44,590 bases of DNA from the NCBI GenBank assembly GCA_949294395.1, contig CASFGU010000052.1:1-44590 (forward strand). Direction: 5' to 3'. This DNA is from an uncultured bacterium (GTDB lineage: Bacteria; Cyanobacteriota; Vampirovibrionia; Gastranaerophilales; Gastranaerophilaceae). A program made the translations under genes and the position numbers. Positions 13,571-22,573 of the stretch are shown piece after piece. How positions within the stretch are numbered: the first letter of the stretch is position 1; every line of letters starts with the position of its first letter. Under the pieces are notes generated by a model. That model searched no databases. It saw only the letters and a list, made by a program, of their open reading frames with translations, and was not told the origin of the DNA.

Positions 13571-16500
13571 TTTTTTACTTACCGCAATCCCTTTTTTAGT
13601 GCAGTCCATAATCCTCAGCAGCATTTCATCACAGAGCCGTAACTCTTCCTGTTTTTCTGTACTTTGACGGGCTTTCCAATTTTTCAGAGCCTGCCTGAAC
13701 TCGTCGCCGTCAATCAGACAGTCGCCTGTTCCCACAAGCGGAGCGTACTTTTTAGTAAATTCTCTGTTAAAGTCCGCATAAACTTCTGTAATTAAATCCG
13801 ACGCGATTTTGGCATTGTTGATAATTACACGTTCATCATCTTCTATGATAGACTTCATTTTGTCAGACAGATTTTCATCATCCCCTATAGCCATTTTACC
13901 GGTTTTTGCACCCATACCCATGACCTTAACCATAGTTTCCGCGCAATCCCTGACACTTTCCATATCACAGCTTATACCGTAAGAGCCTTCCATACCGTAA
14001 AACAGGCTTTCAGCAGAGTTCCCTCCAAATGAAGTTACAATAGTTGAAAAGATTTTTTCAAAAGAAATTTCTTTATTTGTATCTTTGCCGTGGTAAACAG
14101 CACCGCCGTAGAACCCCCGCGGATCAAGCGTTACAAAGTTTACTTTGTCCGGAACATGCCACGGTCTGCCCATTGTTTTGGCAAGATTATTCATAACCTC
14201 AATATTTGTTGCATGACCGCATTCGTGAGAGGTCGTAATTAATTTTTCGTGTTCGTTAATTTTTGATATAGCAGGTCTGCCGGTAGTAATCTGAAGATAG
14301 GCTTCCGTAAAATCAGATTTTTCAATCGCCCTGTGACCTCTTTCCATAGCGACCGACTGCGCCTTTTTAATCAGATTCTTCAGGTAAATAAACGGGAATC
14401 CTATGGTTATATGCGCTGCAGAATCTATTGCAGCGTTCTGCTCCTCTTGAGTTCCGGCTAGCTTATATTTTTCATCCTTAAGCGCTCTTTCAATAATTCT
14501 TGCACGTTCTTCTTCATTAAATGCAGGAGAGGCAACCTCCATACTGTCAACAAACTTGAAAGATTTCATTGTTGCCTGTCCTATCAGATTAGGATTTGCG
14601 ACAGAACCTATTACAAGAATATTTAAGCCGGCCTCATCGGCTTTTTCCATTTCTCTTAAAAGCTGCGCCATGGCTTTCTGGTGGTACATCGAAATCATCT
14701 CGCCTATTGAAAAATATTCAAAATTGTCGATAAACAGAACCGCAGACTTATTAGCATTTGCCTCTGCCTGAGTAGTTACAATAGAGAATAATTTTTTCAT
14801 AGAAGCTTCCGGAGAGAGTGAACCGCCGCCAAAGAGGTCAACTTCTTTGGTGCCGAAGTCCATTGTATTCATCTCTATATACGGAACACGCGCAGCTCCG
14901 GCTATAGCCTTTGCAGTGTATCTGCGTCCGCTTCCCGGAGAGCCGTCCTGCGAATAAATTACAACTCCTTTTGTGCCCATTTTGTTTGACTTAATCTGTT
15001 TTACTATTGCAGCTGCTTCTTTTTTGGTAGAAGTTTTGCCTATTATATCATTAAGCTTCTTGCCTGTGTCAAAGATTACCTCGACCGAACTGTCGTCATT
15101 GTTCTTTTTAAACAGACTGGTGGCTTCTTTAAGATAGTTAAGGACATCTTTGTCATTAATATCTTTTTTATCAATATAATATGTGACAATTTTTTTCATC
15201 AAATTCTGCGTCTTTTCCGGAAATGCCCCGTCAAGCCGTGCGGAAGCTTCAACAGTTTTTTCAACGGCATTTCTTGAAAACGGCTTTTGTATGTCCTTCA
15301 TCAAAACAGGATTTTCCTTAAAGGATTTTATCATCTGCTTTGTGCTCAAAGACGGTACCGACGCTTCTTCAAAGTCTGCGTAAAAAGGTGCAAAATTTGA
15401 TGCCATTATTGTATAATAGTTATTTTTTGTATCATAAAAAAGGAATTTTACGTTAGACGGCGGATTAAGCATTATGTCGGCAAATTCCTGTGACAGATTA
15501 TAAACACCATTATTGAGCTGTTCCGCAGTACTGTCTCTCATAAGCATCATCAGAGGACTTGCTGCTACTATATGCTGCCTTGACTTGTCTTTTGCAAGAG
15601 TTTTAACAACATGATTAAAATAGTCAGGCTTAGCAAGCGTGTTCAATTCTGTATATGTTACTTTGTCGCTGTTTTTCTGATTAACTTTATAAACGGTATC
15701 CAGAAAATTCTCCGGAGATTCTTTTGATCTGTCGAATGTCAAAAAAATGTTTGTACCCAGAGAGAGATTTTTCAAAACATTTTCTGCTTTTTTTTCATAC
15801 TCACTGAAAGGAGCTCTTTCTCCAAGGGATTTATTATTTTGCATCAAAACATTCTCCAGTTCAATAACAAAATCATCTACTGTCTGACTGGTAATTTCAT
15901 CAGAGCTTGCCAGCGCACCATGGATAAATGTGTAGTCATCAACAGGTTCATTTTCCTTACGCATACTCCAGATAGAATCGATTAAATCATCAGAAAGTGT
16001 TATTTCATCCTCGGTAGTGTTTAAAAACCCGGGCTTTAAAGTATAAAGCAAATTATCAAGAAGCTCTATTTCCTGCTTAATAACCGGTTTGACAAGCTCA
16101 CGCTGGGAGGGTTCTACAAGCATTTTATCAGAAGTTTCATACACTAAGAACAACCCGAGCGGAGGAACGGTTTCTGCATTATAATCTTTCTTACCGCTGT
16201 CAAGATCTTCTATGTGCCTGTCCAGTTCAGCAAGACCGTATCTAATTACATGCAGCGTTGTAATCTTATCAAAACCTGATTTTTGTGCCTCCTTTTTCAG
16301 GGTATTAATCATATTTTTGGTAGGGGTGTCAGCATAATACATAATATTTTCTAGCTTTGACATCCGGTGCGCATTGGCTTTTTTATCATTTACACCGCCG
16401 GTAAACGGAATATAAAAGCTTTGATAAGCCAGCCCCTCCCCCTGAAAAGTTTGATTAGACAACATTTTAGAGTTATTACCTCCGGTTCCGGCTTGTCTGT

Positions 16501-16573
16501 TATTAGACGGCTTTTTGTTGCCGCAATTTTTATATCTTGTGCCAAAATCAATACCTGTTTTATTAACAATCAT
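13568..16573 (-). CDS. FtsH-like AAA/M41 protein with a degenerate ATPase site
   Basis: The 1001-aa protein has an unassigned N-terminal region (1-500), an AAA domain (about 505-765) and an M41 zinc-peptidase domain (about 770-1001). The peptidase site looks intact: HECGH at 783-787 and the third ligand D870 in GISCDMESV. The AAA part is altered: Walker A reads GSPGSGRR (544-551) with arginine for the essential lysine, and Walker B reads AVLFIDNF (611-618) with asparagine for the catalytic glutamate. It also lacks the two N-terminal membrane helices of true FtsH. It is therefore probably a soluble, ATP-independent or regulatory paralogue, not the housekeeping protease. Start 16573 follows AGGAGAAG. 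Near the N-terminus are QTFQGEG and IPFTGG, motifs shared with other proteins of this window. Confidence 0.85.
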   Translation of the reverse strand: MIVNKTGIDFGTRYKNCGNKKPSNNRQAGTGGNNSKMLSNQTFQGEGLAYQSFYIPFTGGVNDKKANAHRMSKLENIMYYADTPTKNMINTLKKEAQKSGFDKITTLHVIRYGLAELDRHIEDLDSGKKDYNAETVPPLGLFLVYETSDKMLVEPSQRELVKPVIKQEIELLDNLLYTLKPGFLNTTEDEITLSDDLIDSIWSMRKENEPVDDYTFIHGALASSDEITSQTVDDFVIELENVLMQNNKSLGERAPFSEYEKKAENVLKNLSLGTNIFLTFDRSKESPENFLDTVYKVNQKNSDKVTYTELNTLAKPDYFNHVVKTLAKDKSRQHIVAASPLMMLMRDSTAEQLNNGVYNLSQEFADIMLNPPSNVKFLFYDTKNNYYTIMASNFAPFYADFEEASVPSLSTKQMIKSFKENPVLMKDIQKPFSRNAVEKTVEASARLDGAFPEKTQNLMKKIVTYYIDKKDINDKDVLNYLKEATSLFKKNNDDSSVEVIFDTGKKLNDIIGKTSTKKEAAAIVKQIKSNKMGTKGVVIYSQDGSPGSGRRYTAKAIAGAARVPYIEMNTMDFGTKEVDLFGGGSLSPEASMKKLFSIVTTQAEANANKSAVLFIDNFEYFSIGEMISMYHQKAMAQLLREMEKADEAGLNILVIGSVANPNLIGQATMKSFKFVDSMEVASPAFNEEERARIIERALKDEKYKLAGTQEEQNAAIDSAAHITIGFPFIYLKNLIKKAQSVAMERGHRAIEKSDFTEAYLQITTGRPAISKINEHEKLITTSHECGHATNIEVMNNLAKTMGRPWHVPDKVNFVTLDPRGFYGGAVYHGKDTNKEISFEKIFSTIVTSFGGNSAESLFYGMEGSYGISCDMESVRDCAETMVKVMGMGAKTGKMAIGDDENLSDKMKSIIEDDERVIINNAKIASDLITEVYADFNREFTKKYAPLVGTGDCLIDGDEFRQALKNWKARQSTEKQEELRLCDEMLLRIMDCTKKGIAVSKK

Positions 16574-16730
16574 TATACTTCTCCTAAAAAAATACTTTCT
16601 ATTAGGAAAGCACAAAAATTAAGCTTTTTGCTACCTGCGTAATAAAAATTTACAAGAAGAATTTTTAATGATACTTTACCACCCCATCACACGAACCCTC
16701 AGCACATACATGGTCACCTCGAGCACGGGC

Positions 16731-16767
16731 ACCCCCTCTCCCGCCTGCGGCACATTCCCCGCAGGGA
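16731..16767 (+). repeat. CCCTCTCCCGCCT repeat, family F (copy 1)
   Basis: CCCCCTCTCCCGCCTGCGGC is followed by CCCGCAGGG, which folds back. A second copy is at 25079-25117, again next to a family D array. Confidence 0.6.
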
Positions 16768-16873
16768 GGCGTCTGTTAATTTTTCATTGTGATAACCCCT
16801 CCTCGAAATCCAAGAGCCGTTACCAGCCAGTTGAACAGTTTAATGGTTGAAGGGGTCAAAGGAGTAAAATTTT

Positions 16874-16903
16874 GTCGGATTAGTAAATCCGACCTACGTT
16901 ACT
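16874..16903 (+). repeat. Palindromic repeat, family A
   Basis: GTCGGATTAGTAAATCCGAC plus CTACGTTACT. It lies in the 16630-17120 intergenic region, in which I see only repeats and no credible gene. Confidence 0.75.
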
Positions 16904-16926
16904 TTGCGTATTATCTTCTTTTTAAC

Positions 16927-16987
16927 AAAGAGATTCTGAACAGCGGCAACTCATGCGAGCCTCAACGATTAATGTTTCAGAATGACA
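16927..16987 (+). repeat. 61-bp repeat, family C (copy 1)
   Basis: It starts AAAGAGATTCTGAACAG and ends TTTCAGAATGACA, so the ends are partly inverted (TTCTGAA / TTCAGAA). A 61-bp copy of the same layout lies at 24950-25010. Confidence 0.7.
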
Positions 16988-17000
16988 TATCAAAAGATGA

Positions 17001-17074
17001 ACCTTTCAACCGTTCGCCCGTTCAACATTTCAACCTTTTAACTTTGTCGAAACCCTCACCCTTCACTGTTTTTT
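17001..17074 (+). repeat. Degenerate TTCAACC array, family D
   Basis: Units such as ACCTTTCAACCGTTC and CGTTCAACATTTCAACC are followed by CCCTCACCCTTCACTG. It follows the family C copy, as at 25023. Confidence 0.6.
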
Positions 17075-17160
17075 GCGGCTCTTATCGCCTCATCGCCGGA
17101 TTTCCTTATCGCCTTTTTTAATTTTTTGTGGTACGATAAAGAAAAGACTGGGGCAGGATA

Positions 17161-19530
17161 ATGACTTTTAAGGAATGGATTTATAATACGGATACAACCG
17201 GCGAAAAGTCTTTGATAAAAAGACTTCTGGCGTCACGCGGAATTAACGGAGAAAAAGAGGTTGAGGAATTTTTAAACCCGCTTTCTGTAACCCCTTCCTC
17301 TCCGGAGGTGTTCACGGATATGCCAAAATGTGTTGAAAGGCTCGCTAAAGCTATTGATAATCACGAAAAAATCGTTATCTACGGGGACTTTGACGCAGAC
17401 GGAGTAACATCAACCTCGCTTCTGTACAGAACTTTTTCATACCTCGGGGCTGACGTAAGCTACTTTATCCCTGACAGGGAAAAAGAAGGCCACGGTTTTG
17501 ACACAAAAGCTCTCGTAAAACTTATGACCGCACTAAAACCAAAACTTATAATTTCTGTCGACTGCGGAATTTCTGATGTAGATGCGGTAAATTTTATAAA
17601 CAGTTTCAAAATTGATGTCATCATAACAGACCACCATGAAGCGCCGGAAGAACTTCCCCGCGCATACGGAATTATAAACCCGAAAGCACAAAATGCACTG
17701 GACGAAAATCTTTCCGCAAAAGAAATTACCTCTCTTACATCGCTTGCAGGTGTCGGGGTAGCGTTTAAAGTCGCGACAGCAATTTTGCAGCACTACGGGA
17801 AAACTGAATTTATCTCATCAATATTGCCTTACGCCGCAGTCGGAACCGTTGCCGACGTTGTGCCGCTTGTCGGTGAAAACCGATATATTGTTGCAAAAGG
17901 TCTTGATTTAATCTCTGAAGGCAAGCATTACGGCCTTAAAAGACTAATTGAAAACGCAGGCTACAGCGTTGAAAAAGGACTTACCGCAGAAACCATAGCC
18001 TTTGGCGTTGCACCGAGAATTAACGCCTCAGGCAGACTGGATACCGTAGAACAGGCAATTAAAGTTATGATTTCCGACAACCCTCAGGAAATAGATATGG
18101 CCATACAGAACCTTGAAGAATTTAATAAAATTCGCCAGACACTCTGTCAGGACACTTTCCTTGAAGCTGATGAGATGGTACAAAAAGAAGGAAACCGCAA
18201 TCCGGCTATTGTTCTTTTTAATTCCAAATGGCATGTCGGCATAATCGGAATTGTTGCCTCAAAACTTGTCGAAAAATACTACAAACCGGCATTTCTAATG
18301 ACTTATTCCGAAGAAACCAAACAGATAAAATGTTCCGCAAGAAGCATTGAAGGCGTTCACCTTTATGAGGTAATAAGTTCAATTTCGGAAGTTCTAGACG
18401 GATTTGGCGGTCACTCGCTTGCTGCAGGGCTGTCATTTACGCCTGATAAGACCCCTTTCAAAAACGTAAAAGAACTTCTGATAAAAACTGTAAAAGAAAT
18501 GACAACCGGAAAAGAACTGAAACCTTTTCTGAAAATAGACCTTGAACTTATGCCGGATGACATAAGCACGGATTTAGTGGAAGAAATCTCGCGTCTTGAG
18601 CCTTTCGGCGCCTCAAACCCGAGCCCTGTCTTTGCTATGAGAAATCTCAAACTCAAAGAAAAAAAACTTATGGGGGAAAACAAAAACCACCTGAGGCTGA
18701 CAGTTCAGAAAGACGGTTCCGAATTCAACGGTATCTGGTGGCAGAAAGGCGATATTTCGCTTGTTAACGGGGATACCCTGGATGTTGCCTTCCACCCGCA
18801 GATTAACGAATTCAGGGGAAACACAAGCGTCCAGCTTATTATTGATGATATTCATTCGGAATACCTCAAAGAAGAAGAACCCGAAACCGCAAACAAAATG
18901 AAGATTTATGACCACAGAAAGAAAACAGGAATCCTTCCGCAGGTCAATGATTATATAAAAAATACAAAACAGAATATTATGGTATTTGCCGAAAGCAGGC
19001 AGATAATTGAAATGCTCAAACCGTTCAAAAATATTACCGAAAAAATCTTCACCCGCGAAGAAGCCCCGCATTGTGACGCCGTAATGTTTTTTGACTACCC
19101 TGCAGACAGAGAAACATTTGAAAATATTATAAGAGAAACCTCGCCTCAAAGCATTCATCTTATGAATTACACAATAAAATACTTTGATGAAAAAGAGTTT
19201 CTGAAAACTTTCACGGGAATGCTCCGTTATGCCGCCCACAACAATGCAGGCAAAGTGGATTTAAGACGCTGCGCAAGCCACCTAGGGAAATCTATCCCGT
19301 TAATTACAGAACTTCTGGATTTGTTTGACGAATGCGGATTTATAAAAATAAATGAAAAAACTCCGTCATTTTTTGTAATAGAATTTATCGGCGTTGAAAA
19401 TTTTGCAAAAATTTTACATAATCCGAAATACGCTGAAATCCTTGATATGGCAGAAGAATGCGAACTTTTTCAGAAAAGTATTATGGAAGATGATATTTCT
19501 GAAATTGACAATTTGTGCAATATTAGTTAA
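17161..19530 (+). CDS. recJ: Single-stranded-DNA exonuclease RecJ
   Basis: RecJ degrades single-stranded DNA 5' to 3' in recombination and mismatch and base-excision repair. The DHH motifs are in place: YGDFDADG (74-81), SVDCGISD (132-139), TDHH (156-159), GTVADVVPL, and APRINASGRLD, followed by the DHHA1 block with CSARS...GGHSLAAGLSF and an OB-like domain. At 789 aa it is about 200 residues longer than E. coli RecJ, with a C-terminal extension (about 590-789), as in several Gram-positive and cyanobacterial RecJ proteins. Its ATG has GGGCAGGA upstream and an extended -10 (TGGTACGAT) near 17130. It stands upstream of a small membrane-anchored protein. Confidence 0.96.
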   Translation: MTFKEWIYNTDTTGEKSLIKRLLASRGINGEKEVEEFLNPLSVTPSSPEVFTDMPKCVERLAKAIDNHEKIVIYGDFDADGVTSTSLLYRTFSYLGADVSYFIPDREKEGHGFDTKALVKLMTALKPKLIISVDCGISDVDAVNFINSFKIDVIITDHHEAPEELPRAYGIINPKAQNALDENLSAKEITSLTSLAGVGVAFKVATAILQHYGKTEFISSILPYAAVGTVADVVPLVGENRYIVAKGLDLISEGKHYGLKRLIENAGYSVEKGLTAETIAFGVAPRINASGRLDTVEQAIKVMISDNPQEIDMAIQNLEEFNKIRQTLCQDTFLEADEMVQKEGNRNPAIVLFNSKWHVGIIGIVASKLVEKYYKPAFLMTYSEETKQIKCSARSIEGVHLYEVISSISEVLDGFGGHSLAAGLSFTPDKTPFKNVKELLIKTVKEMTTGKELKPFLKIDLELMPDDISTDLVEEISRLEPFGASNPSPVFAMRNLKLKEKKLMGENKNHLRLTVQKDGSEFNGIWWQKGDISLVNGDTLDVAFHPQINEFRGNTSVQLIIDDIHSEYLKEEEPETANKMKIYDHRKKTGILPQVNDYIKNTKQNIMVFAESRQIIEMLKPFKNITEKIFTREEAPHCDAVMFFDYPADRETFENIIRETSPQSIHLMNYTIKYFDEKEFLKTFTGMLRYAAHNNAGKVDLRRCASHLGKSIPLITELLDLFDECGFIKINEKTPSFFVIEFIGVENFAKILHNPKYAEILDMAEECELFQKSIMEDDISEIDNLCNIS

Positions 19531-19563
19531 AATATTAACAGGGTACGGAATTTTGGAGTGATT

Positions 19564-20052
19564 ATGAAGATAAAAAATCCTAGACTTTTCTTTTTGACTG
19601 TAACAACAATAGTCTTAGCTATTATATACATAATAATAGCAACACCGTTTTCATCGGTAAGTGTTAATAACATCTGCATGGATACCGAGCTTGCAAATGA
19701 ACATTACACAAAAGATAAAGACGATATTCTTGCGCTGAAAGCTTTTGCTCAGAAACGCACAGATCAGTGCAAAATTCTCCTAAAAGCGCACAAAAATGAA
19801 ACAAAAATCTATAAAAAAATGGAAAATTGCGATATGTTTGCATCAGCAGCAAGCGCTTCCGGATTTTTAATTAACCTGTCCGCGCAGTATCAGGATTACA
19901 AAACACTGAAAAAAGAGCTCGAGGATGCTGAAAAATATATGAAACCGTACGCATACTGCCCGCAGTATAACGGTGTAAAAATTCTTTTTGACAGCATTCG
20001 CCAGAGAAACGCAGATAATCTTAAAAAATATGAAGAAAGCTTAAAAAAATAA
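19564..20052 (+). CDS. Membrane-anchored protein of unknown function
   Basis: This 162-aa protein has one N-terminal hydrophobic segment (about 8-28, LFFLTVTTIVLAIIYIIIA) and a soluble, lysine-rich helical remainder with four cysteines in the outer part (NNIC, DQC, MENC, AYC). ATG 19564 has TTTGGAG 7 nt upstream; the GTG at 19558 overlaps that site and is less likely. It lies 33 bp after recJ and is probably co-transcribed with it. It converges on the 20054 gene with only one base between the stops. I recognise no family. Confidence 0.65.
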   Translation: MKIKNPRLFFLTVTTIVLAIIYIIIATPFSSVSVNNICMDTELANEHYTKDKDDILALKAFAQKRTDQCKILLKAHKNETKIYKKMENCDMFASAASASGFLINLSAQYQDYKTLKKELEDAEKYMKPYAYCPQYNGVKILFDSIRQRNADNLKKYEESLKK

Positions 20053-20053
20053 C

Positions 20054-20707
20054 TTAAGCTTCCACATCAAATTTTTTTGCAAGATTTATAAACCTGTGGA
20101 CGGTATTTTCTTTGATGTCTGCCCGAAGTGCTTTTTCGGCAGCCGGAATAGTATCGTCTAATCTGTCAGCGTCCACCATGAGGTCTCTGTTGCCGAATTC
20201 CCGTGGAGTTTTGAAACCAAGCCTCCTGAAATAAGCTTTTACATTAGAAGGACGCTCTGCTGTAGGCAGGATTAAGGCACAAAAATTACTATATCTGTCA
20301 CGGGTATCTTTTAGAGCGGATACAACAAGACTGTCGCGTGTTAAATTGTCATTATCCCATACGGCAAGCCCTTTTACATACATGTCACCGCCATCCTTCA
20401 CCTCGATAATACCTGTAATCTTTTTTCCGTTTTCAACAGCAAGTAAAACCCGGTCACGGGCATATTTTCCGAGACGGCCGGCAGTTTTCAAGGCAGAGTC
20501 AAAAACTTCCCTGACAGTTTCACCGCCGAGAATTTTGCTGTCAGAAGGGAAAGCCTGCCCCTTTGCGGAATTCAACATTTTTTCCGTAAAAAATCTGTCC
20601 TGTTCTCCGAGTGAATAAATATCAATCTGCCGTGTTCCTCTTGTAATTGTGCTTAATTTTATTGCCTGAAAAGCCGGCGCGTTAAAGTTTTGCTGCTGTA
20701 TCTGCAT
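20054..20707 (-). CDS. GNAT-like acetyltransferase-fold protein
   Basis: The 217-aa protein has features of the GNAT fold: KKITGIIEVKDGGDMYVKGL (strands 2-4), a following helix, then FCALILPTAERPSNVKAYFRRLGFKTP, which resembles motif A/B with the N-x-x-A-x-x-x-Y-x-x-x-G-F ending. The usual acetyl-CoA loop (Q/R-x-x-G-x-G/A) is not clear, so activity is uncertain. The N-terminus (MQIQQQNFNAPAFQAIKL) carries the aromatic-type motif seen in other lineage proteins here. ATG follows AAAGGAGAATT, a strong ribosome binding site. The substrate is unknown. Confidence 0.5.
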   Translation of the reverse strand: MQIQQQNFNAPAFQAIKLSTITRGTRQIDIYSLGEQDRFFTEKMLNSAKGQAFPSDSKILGGETVREVFDSALKTAGRLGKYARDRVLLAVENGKKITGIIEVKDGGDMYVKGLAVWDNDNLTRDSLVVSALKDTRDRYSNFCALILPTAERPSNVKAYFRRLGFKTPREFGNRDLMVDADRLDDTIPAAEKALRADIKENTVHRFINLAKKFDVEA

Positions 20708-20848
20708 CCTGAATTCTCCTTTTTAATCTTTACCTGCGCAGCCGTAAAAACCGCACAAGTAATATTTATATAAATCCGGACAAAAAATTTTTTGCGCGGA
20801 AAGTTTTAAAAATCCAATTTATTTAAACGCGGCTGCCCTGAATATTTA

Positions 20849-20857
20849 TGCTATAAT
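20849..20857 (+). promoter_or_regulatory. Extended -10 of dapF
   Basis: TGC-TATAAT (20852-20857) lies 25 bp before the dapF ATG. AAAGAGG provides the ribosome binding site. Confidence 0.65.
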
Positions 20858-20881
20858 TATTTCCGGAAAAGAGGTTATTAT

Positions 20882-21715
20882 ATGTCAACTATAAAGCTTA
20901 CGAAAATGCAGGGCTGCGGCAATGATTTTGTGATAATAGATTACGCGGAATACGAAAAGACCGGAATGGCTATGGAAGAACTTGCGAAAAAAGTTTGCGA
21001 CCGCCACTTCGGTGTCGGAGCCGACGGAATGATTATCCCGAAAACAGATACTGCAAACTCAGACATTGGGTGGTATTTTTACAACTCTGACGGCTCTATC
21101 GCCCAGATGTGCGGCAACGGTATGAGATGTTTTGCACGGTATGTATATGATAACGGGCTTGTTAAGAAAAAAGAGTTTTCAGTAAAAACCGGTGCCGGCA
21201 TAATAAGCCCGCAGCTTTTAGAGGATGGAAACGTCAAAGTTAATATGGGCATACCTGTTCTGGAAGATGCAAAAATTCCTTTCAAAGGAGAAAGAAAATT
21301 AAAAGCGCTTGATAGAGAATTTGAAATTACACCTGTTTCAATGGGTAACCCGCACTGCGTAATAGTAGTAGAGGATAATCCTATGGATATGGCATTAAAA
21401 TACGGGCCGGTTATAGAAAGACACGAATACTTTCCGGAAAAAACTAACACCGAATTTGTAAAAATAATTTCAAAATCAGAAATAGAAATGTGTGTGTATG
21501 AGCGCGGATGCGGCATAACTTTAGCCTGCGGAACAGGTGCATGCGCGTCGGTTGTTGCTTGTGTTTTAAATAACTTAACAGAACAGAATGTCAAAGTTAA
21601 CCTTCCTGGCGGGTCTGTATTTGTTGAATGGCAAGGGAATAAGGACAACCCGAGTAAAAATATTTTTCTCACAGGCCCTGCAAATTACAGTTTTCGTGCG
21701 GAATACATGTTGTAA
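20882..21715 (+). CDS. dapF: Diaminopimelate epimerase
   Basis: DapF interconverts LL- and meso-diaminopimelate for lysine and peptidoglycan synthesis. The substrate and catalytic motifs are KMQGCGNDFVIID (8-20), MCGNGMRC with catalytic C77, MGNPHCV (154-160), YERG (206-209) and ACGTGAC with the second catalytic C216. The length of 277 aa is normal. It has its own promoter and lies 57 bp upstream of rpsF. The enzyme implies DAP-type peptidoglycan. Confidence 0.97.
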   Translation: MSTIKLTKMQGCGNDFVIIDYAEYEKTGMAMEELAKKVCDRHFGVGADGMIIPKTDTANSDIGWYFYNSDGSIAQMCGNGMRCFARYVYDNGLVKKKEFSVKTGAGIISPQLLEDGNVKVNMGIPVLEDAKIPFKGERKLKALDREFEITPVSMGNPHCVIVVEDNPMDMALKYGPVIERHEYFPEKTNTEFVKIISKSEIEMCVYERGCGITLACGTGACASVVACVLNNLTEQNVKVNLPGGSVFVEWQGNKDNPSKNIFLTGPANYSFRAEYML

Positions 21716-21772
21716 TAATTTCTCTTTTCATGTTATCATTGCAACAGACACTAAATACAAAAGGAGAAAAAG

Positions 21773-22072
21773 ATGAAAACTTATGAATTATTAACTGTAT
21801 TTAAACCGAATTTAGATGCAGAAGAAGTAGATAAATTAATCGCAAAAATCAGCGACACAATCGTTGAATTCGGCGGAAAAGTAGAATCTACAGACAAAAT
21901 GGGCAGAAAAAAATTGGCTTATGAAATCCAGAATTTCAGAGATGGATTTTTTGCCGCAATGGTGCTTGCACTTCCGGCTGACAAAGTTGCAGAGTTCAAA
22001 AGGCAGTTGAGATTAAGCGACAACATCATCAGAACAATGTTTATGGAAACTGCGGCTAAAGCGAATGCCTAA
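21773..22072 (+). CDS. rpsF: 30S ribosomal protein S6
   Basis: S6 (99 aa) pairs with S18 on the platform of the small subunit. It opens with MKTYELLTVFKPNLDAEEVD and contains GRKKLAYEIQNFRDGFFAAM and the ending LRLSDNIIRTMF, all typical. The ribosome binding site AAAAGGAGAAA is strong. It begins the usual rpsF-ssb-rpsR run. A hairpin with GCTGCTTCC/GGAAGCAGC arms (22090-22127) fills the gap to ssb. Confidence 0.97.
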   Translation: MKTYELLTVFKPNLDAEEVDKLIAKISDTIVEFGGKVESTDKMGRKKLAYEIQNFRDGFFAAMVLALPADKVAEFKRQLRLSDNIIRTMFMETAAKANA

Positions 22073-22159
22073 CCGCCTCTAATAAGGCGATGCTGCTTCC
22101 GGCGAAATAAAGGCTGAAGGGGAAGCAGCCCCTGAATTCTTAGACTGAAAGGAAATAAA

Positions 22160-22573
22160 ATGTCATTAGCAAAAGCAGTAGTTACAGGTACAGTATACAG
22201 ACAGCCGGAGAAACGTTTTACACAGAATAACGTAGCTGTATCTGCATTTGTACTTAACATAGGCGAAAGAGAAGAAACTCTTTTAAGGGTGCTTTCAAAA
22301 AGAACCGCACTTGACGAAATTGTTTCATCGCTTTCAAAAGGCGACAGGGTGCTGGTGGAAGGCAGACTTCAAACAGCCTCGGTCAAAATGGACGACGGAA
22401 CCGAAAAGCGCATATACGAGATTGATGCTAACACAGTAGAAAAACTCGGCGGTGAAAGCAGTTCCGGCGCCGCATCAGGCGGGAATTCGAAATTCGGCAC
22501 CGAAGAAATAGTTAAGTTTGAATCGGACGACTTTTCAAATGAACTAATCGGTGAGGACGAAATTCCGTTTTAG
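22160..22573 (+). CDS. ssb: Single-stranded-DNA-binding protein
   Basis: SSB (137 aa) protects single-stranded DNA during replication and repair. It has the OB-fold start LAKAVVTGTVYRQPEKRFTQNN, the strand KGDRVLVEGRLQTASVKMDDG, a short glycine/serine linker and the acidic protein-docking tip EDEIPF. It sits between rpsF and rpsR as in many bacteria, with AAAGGAAAT before the ATG. Confidence 0.95.
   Translation: MSLAKAVVTGTVYRQPEKRFTQNNVAVSAFVLNIGEREETLLRVLSKRTALDEIVSSLSKGDRVLVEGRLQTASVKMDDGTEKRIYEIDANTVEKLGGESSSGAASGGNSKFGTEEIVKFESDDFSNELIGEDEIPF

Noticed and set aside
16668-17121. Short plus-strand reading frames
   Set aside because: They run through families A, C, D and F repeats, have no ribosome binding site and resemble no protein. 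The similar frame at 13271-13483 is rejected for the same reason.
18613-19239. 208-aa minus-strand reading frame inside recJ
   Set aside because: It is antisense to a clear recJ and has an odd Phe/Cys-rich composition typical of a shadow frame.
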